Shown here: positions 11,601 to 23,008 of the stretch, piece after piece
Numbering within the stretch: the first letter of the stretch is position 1
Layout: each line of letters begins with the position of its first letter
From: Entophlyctis helioformis
Taxonomy: Eukaryota; Chytridiomycota; Chytridiomycetes; Chytridiales; Chytriomycetaceae
DNA: 64,000 nucleotides
Assembly (NCBI GenBank): GCA_025526915.1
Contig: JAHLKH010000049.1
Location: forward strand, 89,847 to 153,846
Reading direction: 5' to 3'
Position numbers and translations under genes: made by a program
The notes under the pieces: generated by a model
Told to the model about the DNA's origin: nothing
The model's input: only the letters and a program-made list of their open reading frames with translations
Databases searched by the model: none

Positions 11601-12245
11601 TACAAGACGTTTATGCGGGCTGGCCGTACGTCTCGATGGTCTGCATGACTGCTCACTGTGCAGCGGACACTGACACGACTTGTGCTGCCTGCAGGGATCG
11701 AGGACACGCGCACACGCCTCGTTGCGATCCAAGACACGGTGCACATGCTGCCCGACTCACACTTTGCCATTCTCGAGCTGCTGTGCAAGCACCTGAGCAC
11801 GATAGCGGCGCACTGCGATGCCACGCGCATGACGCCACAGAACCTTGCGATTGTGTTTGCGCCGACGCTGTTCCGCGAGCCGCCCGACTTTAAGCAGACG
11901 CTCACGCCGCGCGAGATCTCGCAGCGCGTCGTGCAGGACATGCCCATCCAGTGCGCAATCGTCGAGACGATGATTGCGTATGCGCTGTGGCTGTTTGAGC
12001 CCAAGGCGACCATCAAGAGGGGAAGCAGCAGTGGCAGCGGCAGTGGTGGCGGTGCTGCCGCTGACGATGATGACGAGGCGCTTGGTCTGCGGCTCGTCCG
12101 CCGCACGTCGAGCCGCGCGTCGTCCATGGACAGCCGCCGCGAGTTCAAGCTCGCCGGCAAGCCGGGCCTGCTGCAGCGCACCTTGTCCGCAGCCAAGCGG
12201 CAGGCTGGTGCTGGCGGCCTCACCAGCCCCGCCCCTTCATCGTAA
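8637..12245 (+). CDS. PH-like and RhoGAP domain protein, some frame breaks
   Basis: Putative GTPase-activating protein for Rho-family GTPases. First exons are 8637-8655, 8827-8957, 9137-9454 and from 9606 on, all in phase. After an acidic N-terminus, WPIIKYGYLTRR to YMFFYLLLDVE resembles a PH domain with an insertion. A long Ser/Pro-rich middle with a polar coiled-coil stretch (LAKHQELLRKH) follows. The RhoGAP domain starts near 11,050: IPPIIVKCLSAIEDLGL, TEGLYRVSGSS (arginine finger), ILELLCKHLSTIAAH and NLAIVFAPTLF. An intron at about 11,629-11,696 joins MRAG to RIEDTR. The frame changes near 10,675-10,720, near 11,000-11,040 and near 11,270-11,330; short introns or single-base indels are both possible. 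The C-terminus is Ser- and Arg-rich. Confidence 0.8.
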
Positions 12246-12749
12246 CTGCCGAGACTCGGCCACACATACATTGATACACTTTACCTTTTCGCTGTGTTCA
12301 GCCGGTGGTGGCTTTATGAAGCGGCTGTTGCAAGGGGCCGCCCCAGATCCGCCCCAGATCCGCCCCCGATCTGCTCTGGGTTTTACAGGCAGATTGCTTT
12401 TCTTGCGACTCCGCAACTGCCTGCACGCGGTCAGCAACACGGCGAGACGCTCAGAGACCCGCCAACGCAGGTGCGTCTGCACGTACATACGTGTGCCTGG
12501 CTGAGTGTGCCTGCCTGCCTGGTTACGCCTGCGTGCATGTGCGCCGCAGTGCACCACGTCTGCCCGCCTGCTGCTGCTGCCGCCGCCCACAGCGACTGAC
12601 CCGCCGGCTGTCTCACGCCGACTGTCTCACGCCGACTGCCACCAGCAGACGCAAACAAACGGCCACCGCCGCCGTCGCTACAACCGCTGCTGCAACCGCA
12701 ACCGCCGCCGCCGCAACCACCGCTACAGCCGCTGCCCACGTCTCCCGGC
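12246..12749. other. Intergenic, no gene seen
   Basis: This segment separates the RhoGAP stop from the start of gene A. It is pyrimidine-rich, with CTGCC and GCCGCC runs typical of 5' leaders in this window. No coding exon could be recognised; it likely holds the 3' UTR of one gene and the promoter of the next. Confidence 0.5.
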
Positions 12750-15700
12750 ATGAGCACTCCTGCAGCGCACGTCCAGAGCGAGCAGACGCCGCCCGCTGGT
12801 GCCGCCAAGCACGCCGCTGCCGAATGCTCTGGCTCCGACACGCCCGTGACCACCACGCCGGCAACCACCACGCCCATGCCGCCGCCGCTCCTGACGGCAG
12901 ATGCCAGCGAGGCCAGCCTCGGCAAGCACTCGCCTGCGCCTGAGCCGGAGCCAGAGGCAGAGCCTGTGCCCGAGCCTGTGCCCAAGCCTGCGACGTTGGA
13001 TGCAGCATCGACACTGGTCAAGTCGCTGCTCCTGGACGTCTTCAGCCAAGACATCGAAGACGACATCGACGACGACGACGCTGGCAGCGACATTGTCATG
13101 CCGGATCTGCCCGGTGCGCCTGATCCGTATGTGGTGGCCAGTGTGTCGCCTCCACAGCTGCCAGACACAACCGCCCCGCCTTCTCCGGCATCAAGTGCCC
13201 AGCCTCCGGCATCGGCTGCCGCTGTCACGCCCCTGCTGGGTGTCCAGGTGTTGGCTGCGCCTCCTGCCTCAACGGCCACATCGTTCCTTCTTGTCACGGC
13301 CGGGGCTGCATTTACCTCTTGGAATCCTTGGCTCGCTTCACTCCAGGCAGCGCCAGCCACAGGCGCCAGTGCATTGGATGCTACGGTGCTACTGCCCGCG
13401 CTTCTGGTGTTGCGGATGCTGCGATGGCTGATCTGGCCGTTGAAGCCGATCTGGCCATGCCTGTTGTCGAGCAGCACCAGGCAGTGTCCGTACCTGGCAG
13501 CGCTGATTCTGCCACAACGTTCAGCAAGCCGCAAGACGATCGGCCGCTCGGCATCGATGGTGCCACCGCAAGAGGCGGCGATGCTGACATGGCCGGCGGA
13601 GACAATGACATCGACGACGGTGCCAGTGTCATCAGCAGCGAGCACGGGAGTGAGCATGGCAGCATGATCAGCGTCAGCAGCATCAGCATCAGCAGCGATG
13701 AACAAGAGGCGGAGGCTGAAACGGCCAAGACAGACGTAGCAGCAGGGGTTGTCAAAGACGCGACCATGGCTGCAGATGCCGCCGCGAGCTCGCCGGTGGC
13801 TGTCAAACTCGAGTATACAATCGACACGTCGAGGATGGACGAAGGCGATGAGCCTTCGGCCGCCTCTGAATCGGATGCATCTCGATGGTCGCCAACCCGC
13901 ATCGCACCAAAGTCCAATGAGGTCGCAAAGCGCCTACCTACTGAACAACGATACTACCCAGGCATCATCATCAGCAAGTTTGCTCAGGTCAAGCGAGAGG
14001 ATGCAGACGCAACGCTGCTCAAGCTCGAGACCTACTTCAAGACCCACGGAGAGATGGAGCTCATGATTGTCAACTTCACTCAGTGCCAGCTGATTGTCGC
14101 TTTCCGCCACCCAACTGATGCGCGCGGTCTTGCCAAGGAGCTTGTTCGCTCTCGCGAGTCTTGGATCCTCAACACGAGCAGCATGGCAATGCAGTGCATG
14201 CCTCCATCCGACACCGCGCGCAGAGTGGAAGGCCTCAGAACTCGGCCAGACTCTATGTTCCGCCAATACACTCTGCCCCAGCCGGCCGTGCCTCCCCGAT
14301 CACGACCAGCACAGACGCCCCAGCCGTGTCTTTGTCTCCGACGTTAGCTGCAGTCGAGCCGGTCAAGGCCGAATTGCCTGCCGCGTCCACCCCCACCCGC
14401 AACCTGTACCAGGCTCGCATCACAACGCCGCCGTCCAATGAGCGGTCGGGCAAGATACCTGGCCTGACGCTCATGAACCTCGCCTTGCCGAGGACCAGGA
14501 CGGACGAGGAGAACACTGCCGATATTCTCAAGTTCCTCGAGGCGTTGGGCGAGATCAGTGAGTTTGCTGTTGATCTGCATCACCGGCGATGCTCGGTTCT
14601 GTTCAAGGAGCCGTTTGACGCTTTGGCAGTCGCATCGGACATCAACACTCGCAAGCACAGCTCCATCTTCTATGCGTCTGCAACCCCGTCGTCCTACTCA
14701 ATTACCCTCCAGTACATCGCCTACAACCGATCGTCGGTGAATCTGCGCCGCCTGAGACTGATCTTTGGGCTGACTGATCGTCCCGCGTCGGTCGTGGGCG
14801 GCACATCAGAGCAGCTGACCAAGTACGTCGCAGTGGTCTTCAAGGGCGTACACTCGCCGCCCCACCTTGCGCCGCAGTTAATCACGTTCCTCCAGTCGCT
14901 CGGCAACCTGCAGACGTTCTTCAACTCGTCGTTTTATCGCGAGTGCTATGCCGTCTATGAGCTGCCGGATGAGCCGCTGGACTTTGCAGAGGTTCTGAAG
15001 GAGGCGGAGGCTCGCTTCCCTGGCATCCACAAATCGTCCCACTACACGGCCGAGATCATCCCCACTCGCAGTGCGCTGGAGCGGCTCTGGGAGTTCAAGG
15101 AGGTGAAAGCGGCCAACTCGTCGCATCCAAGCTCGCGGTCGTCGTCGCCTTTGCACCCGTTGTCTCGACATGAAACCAGTCCAGTCCGCGATGTTGCGCG
15201 TGGCGAGTCGCCCAAGCCCAAGTATGATCCTCCCCAGACCAGCTCGTACACGATCGGCAACCAGAATGTCTTTCTTGGTCTGCACGTCTATGGCTTTGAG
15301 GTGCCCGACCATCGCGATCCCAAGGTGCAGCACACCATGATCCTGGACTACCTCGAGTCGTTAGGCACAATCGAGGGGTTCATGCTGGACTTCAAGGCCA
15401 GCATCTGCATCGCCACGTTCCGGCCGCCCTTTGACGGCCGCAAGGTTGCGTCTGCGGTGTACAGGCGCACGTCCATCTTCCCGGCTGGCCGCCGCCAGTC
15501 GTTTGGCAGTGCTGGACTCACCAAGACGCAGGCTGACCGGATGATGAATGACTTGAGGAAGAGGACGATTGACGAGAGCCGCAGCTCCCGGCAGGACCGC
15601 GACCGCGACCGTGACCGTGATCGTGATCGTGACCGCGACCGTGACCGCGATCGGGATAGCCGTGATGATCGCAGCGATCGTGGACGGGATGACCGCGACG

Positions 15701-16653
15701 ACCGCGACGACCGCGATGGCCGCCGCGTGCGTGACAGGCGCGATGAACGCAAGGGATCGCGTGAGGGCCGTGACGGCCGTGACAGCCGGGAAAGCCGTGA
15801 CAGCCGCTATGCTCGTGATGGCCGCGAGCGCGACGTGTATGGCGACGCGTACGGCGACCGCCACAGCCAAGACGGCCAGTACACTCGCGAGCCTCCCAAG
15901 CGATCGCTTTGGCCAGGCGAGCCAGAGACTGCCGACTCGGGCAATGGCCGCGACAGTGGCAGCCTGCGCCGCACGGGCAGCAGAGAGCTTTCGAGCCGCG
16001 ACCAAGACGACTACCGTCCCCGGTCGCCATCGCCCGGTGCCTACAAGCGCCAGAGGACCGAGGCTGAACAGGACAGCAGCAGTGGATACAAGCCGATCAG
16101 CTCCAGTGGCTATCAAGCCGGGTACATGCCAATGGGCAGCAACTTGCAGCCGCATGAGATCCAGTCAGGGCAGCACCCTATGTACCAGCAGCAGCAGCAG
16201 CCACACAATGGTGGAGGATACCCGCAGTATGCAGGCTATCCGTCAGGACAGCCCATGTACCGGCCCGTTGTTGTCCAGCAGCCCATGATGATGACACCGT
16301 CGGGACAGTACATGCCGGCACCGCCTTACCCGCAGTACCAACAAGCGCTCCAGTATCCGCAGGTTGTGGACTCGCAGGGGAAACTGGTCATGAACCCGTA
16401 TGCTTTGGCGCCGTTTGGGTTCATGCCGCCGCAACAGCTGCAGCAGTTGCAGCAGCTACAGCAGTCACAGCAGCAACAGATCCCGCTGCCGCCACAGCCA
16501 CCACAACCGCCACAATCGCAACAGCAACAGGCCACATTGCCGCCACCACAACCGCCACAACCACCCCTGCCGACTCCGATGAATGCATACGCGTACACGC
16601 AGGGCAACAATGGCCCGGCTGACGCGTACCAGCCATATGGATGGCAAGGCTAA
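12750..16653 (+). CDS. Gene A: four RRM-like modules, RD-repeat and Gln-rich tail
   Basis: Founder-type member of a three-gene family. The N-terminus is Pro/Ala-rich and acidic (IEDDIDDDDAG) and includes SISISSDEQEAEAE, a SUMO-interaction-like motif. Four modules follow, about 13,940-14,200, 14,460-14,770, 14,820-15,100 and 15,260-15,500. Each has a hydrophobic strand, a helix ending FLxSLGxI, and a strand motif like CSVLFKEPFDAL or CIATFRPPFDGR, which I read as an RRM-like beta-alpha-beta pattern. Then comes an Arg-Asp repeat region (15,596-15,840), an Arg/Ser-poor linker, and a Gln/Pro-rich C-terminus. Nuclear RNA-related work is plausible but unproven. The frame changes once between about 13,320 and 13,420 and once between about 14,250 and 14,300, without room for an obvious intron. 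It could equally be a novel module unrelated to RRM. Confidence 0.65.
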
Positions 16654-17004
16654 GCTCCACGGCGTAATCACTCTGACGGGAACATGTACTCTGGACGGAT
16701 GAGTGGAAGCGCTTTGCTGTGAATATTCGGGTTGCGCTGCGTTTGGGAACCATTCCCTCCCAATTCGGTGCTAATGGCAAGGAAGCTCGCTTGCACGAGG
16801 AATCCGCAGCTGAGCGGCAGGCAGGCGGATGAGACTCAATGGCGTGTGAGCGAGTGAGTGGGTTGAATGAAGGGCATTTCCTAGTTTCGTCTCTTTATTG
16901 TGTATTTTCGGGTTGCTGTAAAAGCCGGTGCCAGCAGCTGGCTGTCGCTCTGGCAAACCTGCACGGATGTATGACGAGAATCGCGGTCGGCATGTACAAG
17001 GTGA
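16654..17004. other. Convergent 3' region, no gene
   Basis: This gap of about 350 bp lies between the stop of gene A (plus) and the stop of SDR1 (minus). It is slightly AT-richer than its surroundings and shows no coding exon. It probably holds both 3' UTRs. Confidence 0.5.
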
Positions 17005-17980
17005 TCACAGACCCCAGGTCCAGTCGCTGCGGTACTGCTTCTGGAGAATCTCCTGCGTCCACTCCCAGGTCTTGGCAGCAAGCATCTTGTCGCTGGCGGC
17101 CGCGGTGGGCTGCGCGACCGATGCAGTGCCAGCAAACGGCACAAAGTAGCGGCCACGGAGCTGCTTCTTCTCGATGCTCGGGTGCGCAGCCACGTAATCT
17201 GCGTGAGCGCTCCCTTCTCGGGCGAGATCATCACCATACGGTTGAACTTGGCACGGTCCGTGTCACGGAAGTCGCTGTTGTCGATGCGGTTGAACAGGTC
17301 GGTGCGGATCACGCCGGGATGCAGGCAGTTGACGAAGATGCTGGACACGCCAGCCGCCTCAAGATGCTTCTGCAGCGACGTCGTAAAGTGAATGTTGGCC
17401 ATCTTGGTCTCGCCGTAGCGCTTATCCTCAAGATACACGAGCTTGTTGTTGAGGTCGTCGTAGTGGATGCCATCGGCGAAAGCATCGATGTGCGCAAAGC
17501 TCGACAGGTTGACGATGCGCGACGACGCCGCCTTCTTGAGTGCCGGCAGCAGACGCATGGTGAACACGACGGTCGCAAAGTGGTTCGTCGCAAACTGCGA
17601 CTCGATGCCTGCTTGGACAGCAGCCACTCGCCGTGCATGATGCCGGCGTTGTTGACGAGGATGTCGAGGGCCAGACCGCGAGCAAGGAACTCATCGGCAG
17701 CAGCCTCGACCGAGACGAGGTCCATCGAGTCGGCAACGAGCAGCTCGACCTTGGCGTTGCCGGTCGCCGCCTTGATCTCGTCGACGACCTTGCCGGTCTT
17801 GTCGGCCGAGCGGCCAACACAGAAGACGTGTGCACCCTTGCGGGCGAGCTCGAGCGCCGTGATCTTGCCGAGACCGGCCGAGGCGCCCGTCACAATGACC
17901 ACCTTGCCCTCGAGCGACGGCAGCTTGTCGGCAGACCAGATGGCAGGGAGCTGCTGGAAGAGAAGCGAGGCGAACGTCAT
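17005..17980 (-). pseudogene. SDR1: retinol-dehydrogenase-like SDR with two frame breaks
   Basis: Short-chain dehydrogenase of the classical NAD(P)-binding type, closest in style to retinol dehydrogenase 11-14/WWOX-like proteins. It is a single exon with the same start (MTFASLLFQQLP) and end (SDWTWGL) as SDR2. The nucleotide motif TGASAGLG, NNAG and the catalytic YGETK are kept. Compared with SDR2, one C is missing near 17,609-17,612 (before GIESQFATN) and one base near 17,191-17,194 (after ALTQI), each shifting the frame. SDR1 is clearly more diverged from SDR2 than SDR3 is, yet its protein is well conserved on both sides of the breaks. A young pseudogene or consensus errors are both possible. 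A CCAAT box (ATTGG on the plus strand) lies upstream near 18,098-18,102. Confidence 0.8.
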
Positions 17981-18248
17981 TGTGTGCTGGTTGGAGGTGT
18001 TGGAGTGGTCGGGGGCGTTGGCGGATTGATGGAAGGGGGCGTAGAATGGGCAGCCGCTCGCTTTTGGCCGGCGCACGGTCAAACGCGGCGTTCCTATTGG
18101 CCGCACGATTGCATGTTTCACAAACAGTTTATCCATGCGGCGGAGGGGCCCGACGGCCGATGCGCGGACCCTTCCGCTTTGCCGCTGGATCGGTGGCGTC
18201 CACGGATGGAATTCGGGTTGTATTGGTGCGTTCAGTCACGAATACTGC

Positions 18249-18994
18249 ATCGTCGCAGCCTGGGCACGACCTCGTTGCAGCAGCCGAATCGCGCCGGTCG
18301 CAGCATCCAACATTGTTTGCAAGCGAGACCGCATTCCGCGCAGTACCGGCCATTGACGCACTCCTGCTTGTGCAGACATTGTTGACAGCCAGCAAGAGCC
18401 GTGGCGCGTCAAGGCACGGCTCGCGGACGATTGAACAGCCAGCCATGCTGCCGGCCGACAGACCGCCGCTGCACAGGCCACAGTCGCCACGTCCATCGCC
18501 ATCACAGGCACCAGTTGTGGAATCGACAGTCACAGCAGCAGATCCTGCCACTGATCACGACAGTCTGTGTCTTGATATCCGTGGCTTCCGCACACCCGAC
18601 ACCATCAGCAATGCGAGTGCGTTGCGCGCATTAGGGTGTTCCTCTTCAAACTCGGCACGGTGGAAAGATACGACGTGCGAGTCGGTCGCGGCCAGTGCAT
18701 CGCGGTGTTCAAGCCGCCATTCGACAGCAGCAAGGTTGCAGCCGACCTGAACAGCGGCTCTCTGGTCTTTCCATTCACAGAGGCTGATCCAAAGCGGCTC
18801 CGAGTGATGACAACCACGCGCGAGACGAGCTGGATGGCGGCAACGGATTGGAAGACTCGTGACTGGCGGCTGTCAAAAGGGCAATCATGGCAGAACTTGT
18901 CGCCTTCCAAGCGACGCCGTGATGACTTGAATGACCGTGATGGCTTGAATGGCCATGATGCGGCAAAAGTAGCAAACTCGATCGCACAGCATAG
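18249..18994 (+). pseudogene. B': truncated 3' copy of gene B
   Basis: This segment is nearly identical to the 3' third of gene B (22,261-23,008), starting abruptly inside module 3 and running through module 4 to the stop. The 5' part of the gene is absent; unrelated sequence lies to its left. At about 18,617-18,625 two bases are missing relative to gene B, which shifts the frame inside module 4. Its end also differs from B near the stop codon. It was produced by the tandem duplication that also copied the adjacent SDR gene. Confidence 0.9.
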
Positions 18995-19166
18995 CAGCAC
19001 TATCCAGGCGAATGGCACGTTGAATGAACAGTCGACTCGTGTATGCAGCTGACGTGTCCAAGCAGCGCCGCGGTTTGGTTGTGACATATCGTCATGGAAA
19101 GAGAGATTGGGGTGATAACTTTGCATGGATGTATTACGAGAATAATAGGCGACATGTACAAGGTGA

Positions 19167-20144
19167 TCACAGACCCCAGGTCCAGTCGCTGCGGTACTGC
19201 TTCTGGAGAGTCTCCTGCGTCCACTCCCAGGTCTTGGCAGCAAGCGCCTTGTCGCTGGCGGCCGCGTTGGGCTGTGCGACCGATGCAGTGCCGGCAAACG
19301 GCACAAAGTAGCGGCCACGGATCTGCTTCTCCTCAATGCTTGGGTGCGCAGCCACGTAGATCTGCGTGAGCGCTCCCTTCTCGGGCGAGATCATCACGCT
19401 GCGCATGATTTTGGCGTTGGACGTGTCGCGGTAGTCGCTGTTGTTGATGCGGTTGAACAGGTCGGTACGGATCACGCCGGGATGCAGGCAGTTGACGAAG
19501 ATGCTGGACACGCCGGCCGCCTCGAGGTGCTTCTGCAGCGATGTCGTAAAGTGGATGTTGGCCATCTTGGTCTCGGAGTAGCGCTTCTCCTCGATGTACG
19601 CCGCCTGGTTGTTGAGGTCGTCGTAGTGGATACCGTCTTCATACGACTGCGCGTGCGCAAAGCTCGCCAGGTTGACGATGCGCGACGACGCCGCCTTCTT
19701 GAGTGCCGGCAGCAGACGCATGGTGAACACGACGGTCGCAAAGTGGTTCGTCGCAAACTGCGACTCGATGCCCTGCTTGGACAGCAGCCACTCGCCGTGC
19801 ATGATGCCGGCGTTGTTGACGAGGATGTCGAGGGCCAGACCGCGAGCAAGGAACTCATCGGCAGCAGCCTCGACCGAGACAAGGTCCATCGAGTCAGCAA
19901 CGAGCAGCTCGACCTTGGCGTTGCCGGTCGCCGCCCTGATCTCGTCGACGACCTTGCCGGTCTTGTCGGCCGAGCGACCAACACAGAAGACGTGTGCACC
20001 CTTGCGGGCGAGCTCGAGCGCCGTGATCTTGCCGAGACCGGCCGAGGCACCGGTCACAATGACCACCTTGCCCTCGAGCGACGGCAGCTTGTCGGCAGAC
20101 CACATGGCAGGGAGCTGCTGGAAGAGAAGCGAGGCGAACGTCAT
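19167..20144 (-). CDS. SDR2: intact short-chain dehydrogenase
   Basis: Single-exon oxidoreductase of 325 residues with an uninterrupted frame. The glycine-rich TGASAGLG lies near residues 31-38, NNAG near 110, the catalytic serine in VNLASFAH and the YSETK pair near 185-195. After that come HPGVIRTDLF and the C-terminus, as in retinol dehydrogenase-like SDRs. The N-terminal LLFQQLPAMW is hydrophobic and may associate with membranes (inference). The start was chosen because the same MTFASLL occurs in all three copies. A TATA-like box lies about 57 bp upstream on its strand. The substrate cannot be deduced; retinoids, steroids or lipid aldehydes are family options. It is the only undamaged one of the three copies. 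Confidence 0.92.
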   Translation of the reverse strand: MTFASLLFQQLPAMWSADKLPSLEGKVVIVTGASAGLGKITALELARKGAHVFCVGRSADKTGKVVDEIRAATGNAKVELLVADSMDLVSVEAAADEFLARGLALDILVNNAGIMHGEWLLSKQGIESQFATNHFATVVFTMRLLPALKKAASSRIVNLASFAHAQSYEDGIHYDDLNNQAAYIEEKRYSETKMANIHFTTSLQKHLEAAGVSSIFVNCLHPGVIRTDLFNRINNSDYRDTSNAKIMRSVMISPEKGALTQIYVAAHPSIEEKQIRGRYFVPFAGTASVAQPNAAASDKALAAKTWEWTQETLQKQYRSDWTWGL

Positions 20145-20638
20145 TGTGTGCTGGTTGGAGTGGTTGGTGCGGGATGTTGGACGGGGCAAGCTGCCCGGTT
20201 TTTATACGTCGCACGGTGAAACGCGGCGTTCCACTTGGCCGCAGCGGCACGTGTTTCAGCAACCATTTTGCCGTCGGCCGACAGCCGTCGGTAGAGTGAA
20301 GCCGGCGGTCGGATGTTTCCGCTGCTCGTGGCTGATCGGCCATCGTTACAGCCTGTTGCACTCGATAAGGGCGCATGCTTACCATGGTGTGCCTATGAAA
20401 CACCTTCCGCCTTGGCCATCCAGGTTTCGTGATGCGCGCGGTTGTGCGGCCTCCGATCTCCTCAGGAACAAGTGGAGCCACAAGGCGAAACTTTACTTGG
20501 CATCCATCTGAGTCAGATTTGCAATTGCGATGACCAAAGGCAGGCTGGATGAGGCGTGCACCAGAGATGCGTATGGCCGTGCAGGGCCGCCAGTCGGGCT
20601 GACCATCTGCGTGTGTGTGGACAGAGCCATCCACAAGA
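20145..20638. promoter_or_regulatory. Divergent promoter of SDR2 and gene B
   Basis: This 494-bp gap sits between divergent starts. On the minus strand, TATAAAAA is readable at plus positions 20,199-20,206. The CCAAT box present in the SDR1 and SDR3 promoters (ATTGG on the plus strand) is altered here to CTTGG near 20,236. The left 165 bp belong to the duplicated unit; the rest is unique and leads into gene B. Confidence 0.6.
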
Positions 20639-23008
20639 ATGACAGACGCCGGTCATCTCTTGGCAGACACCGACTGCACACACAGCAGCGAGGCCAAGGT
20701 CTGCATGCTGCTGCAGGATGCTTTCTCTATGCCGGTTGCGTGCGACACAATCATCATCAGCGACAGCGATGACGGCTCAAGCAACGACCCAGGCGATGAC
20801 TCGAGCAGCGATGCCATGGGCCTGGACGAGTGCGGTAGTGGCGTGCAGCCGGCCGAGCCCCATGGTCTAGCAGCAGCGACGATAGGCACAGATCGTGCCG
20901 AGATGCCGTGTGCACCGACAGCCGCAGATGCCGCAGATGCCGCAGACGCCGCAGACGCCGCAGTTGCAGCAGATGCAGCAGATGCAGTGTGCAGCCCTGT
21001 CGAAGAGTCAATAAGCACGACCGGCGCAACAAGCACAACAAGCACAGCAAGCAACCAGCCAGAGGATGCAACAGACGCGCAACCTGTCGTGCTAGGACGC
21101 CTTCCAGCCACCAACGAGCACGATCCATCCAGCACATCGACTGGTCAACAGCAGGAGCATGATCAGCAGCAGGAGCAACGACATGCTGACACGGCAGCCA
21201 GCTCGTCCGACTTTTGCTGCATCACCATTGACAAGTTCGCCATCCCTGTGCACAAGAACCACGGCGCATTGCGCAAGCAGTTGCAAGACCACCTCGCAGA
21301 CTTTGGCACTCTGAAGCTGTTTGCGCTCAACATCGACGCCCAGCAATGCGTCGCTATCCTCGGCAATCCAACCCACAGTCCGCGCGAGATTGTGAGCAAG
21401 GTCCGAGCGGACAGTTCCAGACGCATTCTCAGTGGCAAAGACTGGCAAGTGAAAGCTGTACCGGGCCACGAGGGTCTTTGCAGGGTCGAAACGCTCAAAC
21501 GCATGCTTTGCACGTCCGTGTTGGACCGCCTTACAACTGCCGATCGTGCCAGAGTTGAGCAGCAGCTGCTGCTGCAGCAGGCATCCGATGTACAATCCAA
21601 GCAATTGCTTGCCCATATTGCGCCGCAACCGCCTCAACCGTCGCAACCGTCACAATCGTCACAACCGTCGCCTCCTCACTCTTCTGCACACAACAAGACA
21701 GCCATACGGCCGCTGAAACCGGCAAACGATCTCGATCAGCTTGGTCTTTGGCTGACACGCATCAGGTTCTCGGCTCGAGTTCGCAATAGACAAGAGATGC
21801 AGAGCTCGTTGGCCCACTTGCTGCTTTCGCTTGGCAAACTGTACAAGTTTTCCCTCGATTACGGCGGGAACACCTGCTATGCCGTCTTTGAGAAGCCATT
21901 CGACAGCCAGGCAGCACTCAAGTTCTTTCTTCGACGCAACGACCCAGACATCAAAGCAGATGCCCAGACTGGACCAAAGGCAAACATTGCGTATCGGATG
22001 GCAACAGCCAAGTCGTTGATCAACCTTATCGAGCTGTCCGCGAGGTACAACATTCGGTTCAATCCAGTGACGCACACACGGGAATACCAAGGCGACGCTT
22101 TGGCAGCAAGAAGTAGCCCGCAGCAGCACATTGGCCTGGCCATTAATGGCATCAAGCTATTACAGCAAAGCGAAGTTCTGCTGTCCTTCCTGCAATCGCT
22201 TGGCGCGCTCGAGACGTATTACATTCTTTGGTCTACAGGCGAGTGCTGCACCGTGTTTGCATCGTCGCAGCCTGGGCACGACCTCGTTGCAGCAGCCGAA
22301 TCGCGCCGGTCGCAGCATCCAACCGTGTTTGCAAGCGAGACCGCATTCCGCGCAGTACCGGCCATTGACGCACTCCTGCTTGTGCAGACATTGTTGACAG
22401 CCAGCAAGAGCCGTGGCGCGTCAAGGCACGGCTCGCGGACGATTGAACAGCCAGCCATGCTGCCGGCCGACAGACCGCCGCTGCACAGGCCACAGTCGCC
22501 ACGTCCATCGCCATCACAGGCACCAGTTGTGGAATCGACAGTCACAGCAGCAGATCCTGCCACTGATCACGACAGTCTGTGTCTTGATATCCGTGGCTTC
22601 CGCACACCCGACACCATCAGCAATGCGAGTGCCGTGGCGCGCATTAGGGTGTTCCTCTTCAAACTCGGCACGGTGGAAAGATACGACGTGCGAGTCGGTC
22701 GCGGCCAGTGCATCGCGGTGTTCAAGCCGCCATTCGACAGCAGCAAGGTTGCAGCCGACCTGAACAGCGGCTCTCTGGTCTTTCCATTCACAGAGGCTGA
22801 TCCAAAGCGGCTCCGAGTGATGACAACCACGCGCGAGACGAGCTGGATGGCGGCAACGGATTGGAAGACTCGTGACTGGCGGCTGTCAAAAGGGCAATCA
22901 TGGCAGAACTTGTCGCCTTCCAAGCGACGCCGTGATGACTTGAATGACCGTGATGGCTTGAATGGCCATGATGCGGCAAAAGTAGCAAGACTCGATCGCA
23001 CAGTATAA
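20639..23008 (+). CDS. Gene B: four RRM-like modules, SUMO-interaction-like motif
   Basis: An intact single-exon frame of 789 residues, paralogous to genes A and C. Near the N-terminus is TIIISDSDDG, a hydrophobic-acidic SUMO-interaction-like motif, then an Ala/Asp repeat (AADAADAADAAD). Four modules follow: FCCITIDKFAIP to VAILGNPTHS, LGLWLTRIRFSA to CYAVFEKPFDSQ, HIGLAINGIKLL to CCTVFASS, and DSLCLDIRGF to CIAVFKPPFDSS. Between modules 1 and 2 lies a Gln/Pro/Ser linker. The C-terminus is basic (SPSKRRRDDLN) and could be a nuclear signal. The ATG at 20,639 was preferred to an upstream GTG. Its 3' third was duplicated to form B'. The molecular function is unknown; the fold assignment is inference. 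Confidence 0.8.
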   Translation: MTDAGHLLADTDCTHSSEAKVCMLLQDAFSMPVACDTIIISDSDDGSSNDPGDDSSSDAMGLDECGSGVQPAEPHGLAAATIGTDRAEMPCAPTAADAADAADAADAAVAADAADAVCSPVEESISTTGATSTTSTASNQPEDATDAQPVVLGRLPATNEHDPSSTSTGQQQEHDQQQEQRHADTAASSSDFCCITIDKFAIPVHKNHGALRKQLQDHLADFGTLKLFALNIDAQQCVAILGNPTHSPREIVSKVRADSSRRILSGKDWQVKAVPGHEGLCRVETLKRMLCTSVLDRLTTADRARVEQQLLLQQASDVQSKQLLAHIAPQPPQPSQPSQSSQPSPPHSSAHNKTAIRPLKPANDLDQLGLWLTRIRFSARVRNRQEMQSSLAHLLLSLGKLYKFSLDYGGNTCYAVFEKPFDSQAALKFFLRRNDPDIKADAQTGPKANIAYRMATAKSLINLIELSARYNIRFNPVTHTREYQGDALAARSSPQQHIGLAINGIKLLQQSEVLLSFLQSLGALETYYILWSTGECCTVFASSQPGHDLVAAAESRRSQHPTVFASETAFRAVPAIDALLLVQTLLTASKSRGASRHGSRTIEQPAMLPADRPPLHRPQSPRPSPSQAPVVESTVTAADPATDHDSLCLDIRGFRTPDTISNASAVARIRVFLFKLGTVERYDVRVGRGQCIAVFKPPFDSSKVAADLNSGSLVFPFTEADPKRLRVMTTTRETSWMAATDWKTRDWRLSKGQSWQNLSPSKRRRDDLNDRDGLNGHDAAKVARLDRTV

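Larger units (their letters stand above)
18249..20309. repeat. Tandem segmental duplication, left copy (2.06 kb)
   Basis: This copy matches 22,261-24,322 with only scattered substitutions and a few 1-2 bp indels, offset by about 4012-4014 bp. It contains the 3' end of gene B (as B'), the intergenic space, the whole SDR gene and its promoter. The right edge falls just after AGCCGGCGGT upstream of gene B; the left edge is inside B coding sequence. Confidence 0.92.

Noticed and set aside
9486..11744. Long minus-strand open frames opposite the RhoGAP gene
   Set aside because: They are composition shadows of the plus-strand coding sequence, rich in Arg/Cys/Ser, with no family motif.
12431..13705. 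424-residue minus-strand open frame opposite gene A
   Set aside because: Low-complexity Gly/Ser/Ala sequence complementary to the Pro/Ala-rich coding strand; no independent support.
15361..16155. Antisense frame rich in Ala/Val opposite the RD repeat
   Set aside because: Direct consequence of the complementary GAC/CGC codons; not a membrane protein gene.
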